A stretch of DNA of 39,546 bases, taken from assembly GCA_016235155.1 (NCBI GenBank), contig JACRLW010000008.1, positions 1 to 39,546 on the forward strand, read 5' to 3'. Source of the stretch: Planctomycetota bacterium (GTDB lineage: Bacteria; Planctomycetota; UBA1135; UBA2386). The notes beneath the pieces are model-generated. The model searched no databases, was not told the DNA's origin, and saw only the letters and a program-made list of their open reading frames with translations. A program made the translations under genes and the position numbers. Shown here one piece after another: positions 24,306 to 30,696 of this stretch (position 1 is its first letter; every line of letters starts with the position of its first letter).

Positions 24306-25040
24306 TCAGCGCCCGCGCTGCCAGCCCGACTCGGCGAGAGCCTGCTGCGTCGCCGCACCGAGGAGGAAGTCGCGGAGTTCGCGCGCCTTTGGATGCGCGT
24401 CCTTGCGCTGCACCAGACCGACGACGTGGGGGAGACCCGCGTGAAGCGGCTCCGGCACTTCCCACGCGCGGCCGTCCTGGCGCGGGCTCACCAGACCCAG
24501 GGGAACGATGGCGAGCTGGCACTCGCCCTTGTCGACCTGTGCGAGCGCGGCGACTTCGTCGCTCGCGACGACGAGCTTGCTCGCAAGGGCCGCGGTGAGT
24601 CCGAGGTCGTCGATCAGTTCGCGCGTCGCGACGCCGTACGCCGAGCGGTCCGCGTCGACGACGGCGAGCTTGGCGAAGCCCTGCGCGCGCAGCGTCGCGA
24701 CGCCGTCCTTCGGATCGACCGTAGCGCCATAGACGGCGAGCGGACCGACGGCGAGGGTCGCGCGGCTGCCCTCGACGACCCCGCCGCTGCGTTCGAGCGC
24801 GAGCATCGCGGATGGGTCCGCGAGCACGACGAGGTCGAAGGGCTCGGTCCGCACGCGCCGGCCGAAGTCCTGCGCCGTGCCGGCGACGATCTCCATCGGT
24901 ACGCCGTGCTTCTCGCGGAAGGTTTTCGCGAGCGATTCGAGCGCGGGAGCGATGCTCGACACGGCGGCGACGCGCAACGGTGCGGGCTCACCCTGGCACG
25001 CGGCGAGCGCGAGCACGGCGATCAGGAGTCGGTGCTTCAT
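24306..25040 (-). CDS. ModA-like molybdate/tungstate-binding lipoprotein, orphan
   Basis: 244 residues. Lipoprotein signal with lipobox LAAC (Cys15). The mature part matches periplasmic binding protein type II of the ModA family: LRVAAVSSIAPALESLAKTF, VPMEIVAGTAQDFGRRV, FDLVVLADPSAM, LAVGPLAVYG, KLAVVDADRSAYGVATRELI and a C-terminal FLLGAATQQALAESGW. It should bind molybdate, tungstate or a related oxyanion outside the membrane. No ModB or ModC gene is in the window, so it must work with a transporter elsewhere or has another ligand. GAAGAT lies 7 nt before its ATG. Confidence 0.88.
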   Translation of the reverse strand: MKHRLLIAVLALAACQGEPAPLRVAAVSSIAPALESLAKTFREKHGVPMEIVAGTAQDFGRRVRTEPFDLVVLADPSAMLALERSGGVVEGSRATLAVGPLAVYGATVDPKDGVATLRAQGFAKLAVVDADRSAYGVATRELIDDLGLTAALASKLVVASDEVAALAQVDKGECQLAIVPLGLVSPRQDGRAWEVPEPLHAGLPHVVGLVQRKDAHPKARELRDFLLGAATQQALAESGWQRGR

Positions 25041-25172
25041 CGGCGCGATCTTCGCGTCCCGCGCGGCTCCCGCAACCGATCGGTGCCCGGGCGTGTCGAG
25101 CGACAGTTCGTTGCAGCGCCGGGTCCTCTTGGAGGAAGGCGCTGCGCCAATCGACCATGGATGAGCAGTCCA

Positions 25173-25194
25173 GACTGATCAAGTTTGATCAGTC
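25173..25194. promoter_or_regulatory. 22-bp perfect palindrome in the ModA/FG-GAP gap
   Basis: GACTGATCAA and TTGATCAGTC are perfect 10-bp arms around GT. It lies between the ModA-like start (25040) and the FG-GAP stop (25219) and is markedly AT-rich. It shares AAGTTTGA with the palindrome at 18452-18482. There is no T tract next to it, so an operator or similar protein-binding site is more likely than a terminator. Confidence 0.5.
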
Positions 25195-25218
25195 AACGCT
25201 GCCCATCCTCGCGACGGC

Positions 25219-26688
25219 TCACAACCGCGGCAGCGCCGTGAGCGGCACCGCGTTGCTTGCGGCGTCGAGCGAGGCGAAGCCCGGACCGAAGACGACGTAG
25301 GCGTGGTGGAAGACCAAGCCGGCCATCGCGTTGGTCATCGAGTTGGCGTAGGTGAAGCTCGCCGTCGCGTTGCCGCTCGCGTCGAGCGCGCCGAGCGAAC
25401 CGGCGATGATCGAGTTCGGCGACGACGCGAGCAGGTCGAAGTAGAAGTCGTAGTTCAAGGGCAGCGTGAACGAGCCGAGGAAGAGGCCCGGGCTCGTCCC
25501 CGTGATCGAACCGACGATCAAGTAGGGCTTGCCGGCGTGCACGGCGCCGGCGTTCAGCGTGAAGCGCTGCTGGTCGGTCGTGCGCACGCGCACCGCATGG
25601 ACGTCGGTGGTCAGCATCAGCCTCGTGCCCGCGACGACGTGCGCGACGCCGCGGTCGCTCGCGTTCCACGAGTTGGCGGCCCCGACGAGCAGGTCGGGCC
25701 GGCCGTCCTGGTCGACGTCGCCCGCCGCCTCGAGGGCGTAGTAGGTGAGATCGCCGGTGAGGCGCGGCACGGTGAAGAGCACGGCACCCGTCTCCCCCGA
25801 ACGCACGGTGATCGTCGGTCCGCTCGAACGGCCCTGACCGAGCGCGACGTCGCCGATCCCGTCGCCGTCGACGTCGCCGAGGCCCGCGACGAGAGTCCCG
25901 AGGCGATCGAGCGCTGCGCCGCCGGGATACGAGCGGAGATACGCGCCCGTGCGCGCGGAGTAGACCAGCGCCGCACCGGAGAACGAGCCACTCGGGCTGA
26001 GCCCCGGCATCCCGACCAGCACGTCGCGGATGCCGTCGCCGTCGTAGTCGCTCGTCGAACTGATCGACGTGCCCGCGCGCGCGCCGGTCGAGGTCCCGTA
26101 GAACATCCAGAGGATCGCGCCCGAGTGACCCGACATGACGCGCACGTAGCCGGTCAGGTCGTGGGCGATCATCGTGAGGCCGCCGGGGGCGCCGATCAGG
26201 AAGTCGGGATAGCCGTCGCTGTCGGCGTCGGCGCCGAGCTCGCGCACCGTCCATCCATAGTCGGTGTCGCCGAAGTCGCCGCCGAAGCGGAACAGGGTTG
26301 CGCCGTTGCTGCCCTCGAAGAGGTAGACGACTCCCGCGCCGCTGCCATCCCGCCGTGTCGCTCTCGCTCGCTCTGGTCGAGCGCCGGCGTGGCCGAAGGC
26401 GTTGCCCGGCGCAGCGCCGCGAAGCGTGTAGAGCGTGGCCCCGGTGCGACCCGAGCAGACGCGCACGCTGCCGAGCGCGGCGGGCGTGATCCCGTCGCGG
26501 GGAGCGCCCACGGCGTGGTCGCGCACGCCGTCGCCGTCGACGTCGCCGAGGTCGGCGACGGCGCGGCCGAGGCGATCGTCGGCGGCGCCTCGCTGCGAGT
26601 AGAGGACGGACTGGGCAGGGGATGCCGCGCAGAGGGCCGCGGCGACGAGGAGCTTGCCGTAGAGAGGCTGGCGCTGACGTGGGTTCAT
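25219..26688 (-). CDS. Secreted FG-GAP (integrin-alpha-like) repeat protein
   Basis: 489 residues with a signal peptide (LYGKLLVAAALCAASPAQS). FG-GAP blades carry calcium loops DLGDVDGDGVRDHAVGAPRD, ADADSDGYPDFLIGAP, DYDGDGIRDVLVGMP, DVDGDGIGDVALG and DVDQDGRPDLLVGAA, as in integrin-alpha propellers, followed by a C-terminal beta module (PLNYDFYFDLL...FTYANSM). AAGGA lies 8 nt before the ATG. One blade is abnormal: between FGHA and VVYLFEGSNGA the expected DVDGDG loop is replaced by an Arg-rich stretch (GARPERARATRRDGSGAG) that is encoded by a 50-bp copy of the neighbouring sigma-factor gene start on the other strand. The protein stays in frame but probably has one damaged blade. Confidence 0.88.
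   Translation of the reverse strand: MNPRQRQPLYGKLLVAAALCAASPAQSVLYSQRGAADDRLGRAVADLGDVDGDGVRDHAVGAPRDGITPAALGSVRVCSGRTGATLYTLRGAAPGNAFGHAGARPERARATRRDGSGAGVVYLFEGSNGATLFRFGGDFGDTDYGWTVRELGADADSDGYPDFLIGAPGGLTMIAHDLTGYVRVMSGHSGAILWMFYGTSTGARAGTSISSTSDYDGDGIRDVLVGMPGLSPSGSFSGAALVYSARTGAYLRSYPGGAALDRLGTLVAGLGDVDGDGIGDVALGQGRSSGPTITVRSGETGAVLFTVPRLTGDLTYYALEAAGDVDQDGRPDLLVGAANSWNASDRGVAHVVAGTRLMLTTDVHAVRVRTTDQQRFTLNAGAVHAGKPYLIVGSITGTSPGLFLGSFTLPLNYDFYFDLLASSPNSIIAGSLGALDASGNATASFTYANSMTNAMAGLVFHHAYVVFGPGFASLDAASNAVPLTALPRL
26335..26384 (+). repeat. 50-bp copy A, inside the FG-GAP gene
   Basis: 48 of 50 bases are identical, in direct orientation, to 26772-26821, which spans the promoter-like hexamer and first ten codons of the sigma-factor gene. 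Differences are G for A at 26344 (TACCAT becomes TGCCAT) and C for A at 26371. Confidence 0.9.
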
Positions 26689-26771
26689 GGTCTTGGTCCT
26701 TGGGCGGGCACTGGCTCGCGCTGACCAGGAAGGAGCAGGACTCGTCGCGGCATGACAGCGATCCGGGGAAT

Positions 26772-26821
26772 CGCGCCGCTACCATCCCGCCGTGTCGCTC
26801 TCGCTCGATCTGGTCGAGCGC
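26772..26821 (+). repeat. 50-bp copy B, sigma-factor promoter and 5' codons
   Basis: The likely parent of copy A, since here the sequence has an evident function: it holds TACCAT (26780-26785), the GTG start (26792) and the first codons (SLSLDLVER) of the ECF sigma factor. Confidence 0.9.
26780..26785 (+). promoter_or_regulatory. TACCAT -10-like hexamer, 6 nt before GTG 26792
   Basis: TACCAT, CCCGCC, GTG: the same 6-nt spacing as at 6918, 17720 and 30372. No Shine-Dalgarno fits in the spacer, so a leaderless sigma-factor/kinase transcript is suggested. Confidence 0.45.
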
Positions 26822-27361
26822 ATCCGCGCCGGCGACCGCGACGCCTTCGCGGACCTCTACTCGCGCTACCGCGACCGGCTGTTGCTCACCATCCGCTGCC
26901 GGCTCGGCCCGGGACTGCGCGCGCGGCTCGAGTCGGAAGACGTCCTGCAGAGCGTGGTGCGCCAGGCGATGCACGACCTGCAGGACTTCGAGCGCCGCGG
27001 CGAGGGCTCGCTCGAGCACTGGCTGCACGCCTGCGTGCTGAACAAGATCCGCGGGCTCGCGGCCTGGCATGGCGCGGCGAAGCGGGCGGGCGACGAACCG
27101 CTGAGCGAGAGCCTGGCGAGCCGGGTCGCGGCGCCGGGGCCGCCGAGCTACGCCGAGTCGGAGCGCTTCGAGAAGCTCGAACGCGCGCTCGCGCGCCTGC
27201 CCGAGACGATGCGCGAGGTCGTCCTGCTGCGGCGCATCGAGGGCCTCGACAACGCGGCGACGGCGAAGCAGATCAAGAAGAGCGAAGCGGCGACGGCGCA
27301 GATCCACGCGCGCGCGATGGCGCGGCTCGGGGCACTGCTGCGCGGGGTTGGCGATGGATGA
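26792..27361 (+). CDS. ECF-type sigma-70 family RNA polymerase sigma factor
   Basis: 189 residues from GTG 26792. Region 2 spans about 8-85 (LVERIRAGDRDAFADLYSRY, LESEDVLQSVVRQAMHDLQD, LEHWLHACVLNKIRG), and region 4 about 128-183 (LERALARLPETMREVVLLRR, LDNAATAKQIKKSEAATAQI), with no region 3, as in ECF sigma factors. The pairing with a Ser/Thr kinase gene directly downstream is characteristic of planctomycete ECF groups, in which a kinase replaces the classical anti-sigma factor. The kinase ATG (27354) lies inside the last codons, an 8-nt overlap. Confidence 0.92.
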   Translation: MSLSLDLVERIRAGDRDAFADLYSRYRDRLLLTIRCRLGPGLRARLESEDVLQSVVRQAMHDLQDFERRGEGSLEHWLHACVLNKIRGLAAWHGAAKRAGDEPLSESLASRVAAPGPPSYAESERFEKLERALARLPETMREVVLLRRIEGLDNAATAKQIKKSEAATAQIHARAMARLGALLRGVGDG

Positions 27362-29147
27362 CGAACTCGAAGGGCTCGTCGCGGAGTTCCTGCTCGCGCG
27401 TGAAGTGGATGCCGCGGCGTCGATCGACGACTTCGTCAGCGCGCATGCCGGACGGGCCGACGAACTGCGCGCCGCGATCCAGGACGCGCTCGCCGCCGAC
27501 GCGCTGCTGCCCGCGGCGACGGGGCGACCCGCGGCGATCGGCGCGTACCGCGTCGTGCAGGAACTCGGCCGCGGCGCGATGGGGGTCGTGTGGGAGGTCG
27601 AGCGCGACGGAGCGTGCTACGCGCTGAAAGCGTTCGCGGGCTCGGTGCTCTCCGGTCCGCGCGGGCGCGAACGCTTCGCGCGCGAGTGCGCGATCCTCGC
27701 GCGGCTCTCGCATCCGGGGATCGTGCGCATCGTGGAGCAGGGCGAGCACGGCGGCATGCCGTTCCTCGTGATGGAGCGCGTGCACGGCCGCACGCTCGAC
27801 GGCACGGCGCTGCCGCGCGACGCGGCGATCCGCGTCGTGCGCGACCTCGCCCAAGCACTCGGCGCCGCGCACGCGGCCGGCGTGGTCCATCGCGACGTCA
27901 AGCCGTCGAACGTGATGCTGCGCGACGACGGCCGCCCGGTGCTGCTCGACTTCGGACTCGGCGGCGGCGACACGGACGCGACGCTCACCGCCAGCGGCGA
28001 CGTGCTCGGCACCCCGCGCTACATGGCGCCCGAGCAGGCGCGCGGCGAGACGGCGGACGCGCGGAGCGACGTCTTCGCGCTCGGGCTCGTGCTCTTCGAA
28101 CTCGTCGCGGGCGTGCCGGCGCGGGACTCGACGTCGCGCGCGCGCGCGATCACCGACGCCGCGGACGGCCGCGTGCGCGGATGGCCGCGCGCCGGCGACG
28201 TGCCGCGCCCGCTCCGCGCGGTGATCGCGCAGGCGACCTCGTGGCGCGCATCGCGTCGCTACGCGACGGCGCTCGAGTTCGCCGCCGAGCTCGCGCGCGT
28301 CGAACGCGGCGAGGCGGTGCTCGCGCGACCGCCCGGCCGTCTCGCGCGCGCGTGGGATCGGGTCGTGCAAAGGCCGCGGTCGTTCGCCGCCGCGGCGGTG
28401 ATCGCGCTGCTGCTCCTGGCACTGGTCTGGAGCGTCGTCTTCGCTGGCCCTCCGCCCGAGTCGCCGCTCGCGCGCGCCGCGCGGTTGATGCGCGAGCGCC
28501 ATCCCGAGCAAGCCGTCGCCGCGTACCGAGACGCGATCCAAGGCGGCGAGGCGAGCGCCGCCGCATGGGGCGGACTCGCGCGCGCCCACTTCGCGCTCGC
28601 ACAGCACGACGACGGACTGCGCGCCGCCGACCAGGCGCTGGCGCTCGGCGACGGCAAGGACCAGGCGCTGCGCAACCTGCGCGGGGCGTTGCTCGACGCG
28701 CTCGGACGTCGCAGCGAGGCGCAGGCGGTGTTCGCGGAGCTGTGCGCCGAACATCCGGACGAGACGCGCTACCTCTTCAACCTCGCGCACTCGCTCGACG
28801 CGGACGGCAAGGTCCGCGACGCGCGCGACCGCTACGAGCAGCTGCTCGCGCGCGAGCCGGGCCATCGCGCGGGAGCTGCGTCGCTCGCGTGGTTGTGCGC
28901 GACGGCAACCGGCGAGTTCGCGGAACTGCGGGACCACGAGCGCGCGACGACGCTGTGCCTTGGGCTGCTCGCGTCGGGCGCAGGCGCCGATCCCGCGATC
29001 CTCGCGACGATCGTCGACATCGCGCGGGTCGTTCAGCGGCAGGAGGACTTCGCCGCGGCGCTCGAGACGGCCGCGAAGGACGCGGGGTTGACCGAGCTGC
29101 AGCGCCGTCGCCTCACCGATCAGGCGCGGGCGCTGCGGTTGCGCTGA
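27354..29147 (+). CDS. Transmembrane Ser/Thr protein kinase with TPR domain
   Basis: 597 residues from ATG 27354. Kinase domain 64-310: P-loop LGRGAMG (71-77), Lys92 (YALKAF), HRD with Asp181 (HRDVKPSN), DFG with Asp199 (LLDFGLG) and MAPEQ, so all catalytic residues are present. One membrane helix at about 344-364 (FAAAAVIALLLLALVWSVVF) separates it from a TPR region of about 200 residues (AWGGLARAHFALAQHDDGLR; RYLFNLAHSLDADGKVRDAR) outside the membrane. The N-terminal 60 residues (ELEGLVAEFLLAREVDAAAS, ADELRAAI) are the short helical stretch seen in many planctomycete kinases. By family precedent it may phosphorylate the coupled sigma factor in response to a signal sensed by the TPRs. Confidence 0.93.
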   Translation: MDDELEGLVAEFLLAREVDAAASIDDFVSAHAGRADELRAAIQDALAADALLPAATGRPAAIGAYRVVQELGRGAMGVVWEVERDGACYALKAFAGSVLSGPRGRERFARECAILARLSHPGIVRIVEQGEHGGMPFLVMERVHGRTLDGTALPRDAAIRVVRDLAQALGAAHAAGVVHRDVKPSNVMLRDDGRPVLLDFGLGGGDTDATLTASGDVLGTPRYMAPEQARGETADARSDVFALGLVLFELVAGVPARDSTSRARAITDAADGRVRGWPRAGDVPRPLRAVIAQATSWRASRRYATALEFAAELARVERGEAVLARPPGRLARAWDRVVQRPRSFAAAAVIALLLLALVWSVVFAGPPPESPLARAARLMRERHPEQAVAAYRDAIQGGEASAAAWGGLARAHFALAQHDDGLRAADQALALGDGKDQALRNLRGALLDALGRRSEAQAVFAELCAEHPDETRYLFNLAHSLDADGKVRDARDRYEQLLAREPGHRAGAASLAWLCATATGEFAELRDHERATTLCLGLLASGAGADPAILATIVDIARVVQRQEDFAAALETAAKDAGLTELQRRRLTDQARALRLR

Positions 29148-29173
29148 CGTAGCGCCGCGCGCGCGCAGCGTGA

Positions 29174-29179
29174 TAGCGT
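29174..29179 (+). promoter_or_regulatory. TAGCGT -10-like hexamer, 8 nt before GTG 29188
   Basis: TAGCGT followed by 8 nt and GTG. It supports start 29188 over the in-frame upstream GTG 29170, which would put the hexamer inside the coding sequence. Confidence 0.35.
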
Positions 29180-29187
29180 CCCGCCCC

Positions 29188-30354
29188 GTGATCCTGCGGC
29201 AGTTCCCACCGATGGGGGTCTACGAGACCCTGTTCCGCTTCGCTTCGGCGACGCACGCCTACATGGGGGACGCCGGCACGCACCCCTGGGCGCAGGGCTT
29301 CCCGTTGACGACGCCGGTGCCGGGGGGGCCGCCGCTGCCCGACTCGATCGCGATCGGCGCGGCCGACCGCATGTATCCCAAGGCCGACGGCCAGGTCCCG
29401 CTGCGCGAGGCGATCGCGCGCTACTACCGCGATCACTACGGCGCGCGCGTCACCGCGGAGAACGTCGCGGTCTTCGCCGGCGGACGTCCCGCGATCTTCG
29501 CGATCCTCGCGTTCCTGCTCGAGGACTGGACGGTGGCCGTCGAGGAGACGGAGTACACGCCGTACTTCGACCTGTTGAAGGTGCTGCGCCGCCCGCACGT
29601 GCTGATCCAAAGCAACGGAACCAACCGCTTCCGGCCGTCGCTCGACGAACACCCGCCCGGCGAGTGCTGGTTCCTGCTCAAGAGCAATCCGTGCAACCCG
29701 ACCGGGGTGACCATGGCGGGGGAAGACCTGAGGAAGCTGGTTGCGGCGTATTCGGCGCCGGGCCGCGGGGCCTTGATCGACGAGGCCTACGAGTTCTTCG
29801 GCGACCCCGAGCCGGTCAGTGCCCTGAGCTACGTCGACGACATCGACCGCACGAATCTCTTTGTCGTCGGTGCCGCGACCAAGGGCCTGCAGGTCCCCGG
29901 CATGCGCGTCGGCTGGGTCGTCGCGGCGAAGGCGCACATCGAGCTGTTCCGCAACTACTCCTCGTTCGCGATGGGCGGCGTGTCGCGCGCGTCGCAGCTC
30001 TACGTGACCGGACTGCTCGAGCCGGCCCGCGTGAAGCAGGCGCGCAGCGCGATCGCGGCCTTCTACACCGGGCAGCGGCGCCGCTACGGCGAAGCGCTCC
30101 GCGGCCTCGGCTTCGAACTCTTCACCGGCGACGGCGGCTTCTACCACTGGGCGCGCTTGCCCAAGGGACTGAGCGGCGACGCTTTCAACGAACGGCTCTT
30201 CGCGCACAAGGCCGCGATCCTGCCGGGCCGTCTCTGCGACATGGCGCGGCGCGGCGATCAAGGTCCGCTCGGCGGGATGATCCGCTTCTCGTTCGGGCCG
30301 CTGTCGCCGGAGTCGTTCGAGCAGGACGTCGCGATCCTCGCGCGCTGCGTGTGA
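29188..30354 (+). CDS. PLP-dependent aminotransferase, class I/II fold
   Basis: 388 residues from GTG 29188. Fold-type I residues are visible: SNPCNPTG (Asn167 region), DEAYEFF (Asp198, Tyr201), the Schiff-base lysine in AATKGLQVPGMRVGW (Lys232) and Arg240 next to it; GGRPAIFAILAFLL is the usual helix near the phosphate. The C-terminal part (IRFSFGPLSPESFEQDV) retains the substrate-carboxylate arginine context. It should transfer amino groups between an amino acid and a keto acid in the cytosol; the particular substrate is unclear. It stands alone, 40 nt after the kinase. Confidence 0.9.
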   Translation: MILRQFPPMGVYETLFRFASATHAYMGDAGTHPWAQGFPLTTPVPGGPPLPDSIAIGAADRMYPKADGQVPLREAIARYYRDHYGARVTAENVAVFAGGRPAIFAILAFLLEDWTVAVEETEYTPYFDLLKVLRRPHVLIQSNGTNRFRPSLDEHPPGECWFLLKSNPCNPTGVTMAGEDLRKLVAAYSAPGRGALIDEAYEFFGDPEPVSALSYVDDIDRTNLFVVGAATKGLQVPGMRVGWVVAAKAHIELFRNYSSFAMGGVSRASQLYVTGLLEPARVKQARSAIAAFYTGQRRRYGEALRGLGFELFTGDGGFYHWARLPKGLSGDAFNERLFAHKAAILPGRLCDMARRGDQGPLGGMIRFSFGPLSPESFEQDVAILARCV

Positions 30355-30371
30355 TGCCGCGGGACCGCGGC

Positions 30372-30377
30372 TATCCT
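30372..30377 (+). promoter_or_regulatory. TATCCT -10-like hexamer, 6 nt before ATG 30384
   Basis: TATCCT, TCCGCC, ATG. Same hexamer and 6-nt spacing as the other leaderless-type starts. Confidence 0.45.
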
Positions 30378-30383
30378 TCCGCC

Positions 30384-30575
30384 ATGTCCATCGAACGCGT
30401 CGTCCGCGTGTTTCGCAGCTTCGAAGAAGCGGAGGCCGCCGACCTCGACGAATGGATGGCGCTCAGCGGCGATGAGCGGCTGGCGATCGGCGAGGAGTTG
30501 TCGCGGGAGGCGTACGGTGACGGCGAACCGGGACTTCGAAGAGTTCTTTCGATCGCTGAACGATCAGGCGGTTGA
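30384..30575 (+). CDS. Small antitoxin-like protein upstream of a collapsed nucleotidyltransferase
   Basis: 63 residues, helical and acidic: RVFRSFEEAEAADLDEWMAL, GDERLAIGEELSREAYG, LRRVLSIAERSG. From memory of the family, small proteins with an 'F.SFEEAE.AD' opening, a middle 'L...ERL.I...L' and an end 'L.RV..I.ER' precede DUF6036/AbiEii-like nucleotidyltransferase genes, forming a toxin-antitoxin-like pair. Here the downstream gene is only a remnant that starts at 30517 inside this one. The gene itself looks intact and has the TATCCT promoter-like box. Function not proven. Confidence 0.65.
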   Translation: MSIERVVRVFRSFEEAEAADLDEWMALSGDERLAIGEELSREAYGDGEPGLRRVLSIAERSGG

Positions 30576-30636
30576 GTACCTCGTCATCGGCGACGTCGCG
30601 ATGCTCGAGTCGATCGAGCGCCGGCGTGTTCGCTGA
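30517..30636 (+). pseudogene. Remnant of a DUF6036-type nucleotidyltransferase (internal deletion)
   Basis: 39 codons from GTG 30517, overlapping the antitoxin-like gene by 59 nt. The first 25 residues (DFEEFFRSLNDQAVEYLVIG) match the N-terminus of DUF6036-like nucleotidyltransferases up to the first Gly of the GG/GS motif. The following DVAMLESIERRRVR resembles the last residues of the same family (typically '..DL.DV..LE....RR'), so the intervening roughly 150 residues, including the Asp-x-Asp active site, appear to have been removed in frame. A product, if made, cannot be catalytic. Confidence 0.55.
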
Positions 30637-30679
30637 GCGTCCGGCGCCAAGGCCAGGAACCGATCGAGCGCCGCCCGGC

Positions 30680-30685
30680 TAGGAT
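30680..30685 (+). promoter_or_regulatory. TAGGAT -10-like hexamer, 11 nt before GTG 30697
   Basis: TAGGAT with an 11-nt spacer to GTG, giving at most a leader of a few nucleotides. Weaker example of the pattern. Confidence 0.3.
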
Positions 30686-30696
30686 CCCGCGCCGTC

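Noticed and set aside
25173-25194. Terminator for the FG-GAP gene
   Set aside because: The dyad is perfect but has a 2-nt centre and no T tract on the relevant strand.
30612-30628. 15-base match (TCGAGCGCCGGCGTG) between the nucleotidyltransferase remnant and the edge of copy A near 26377
   Set aside because: It is short and very GC-rich, and flanks do not match; chance is likely in this base composition.
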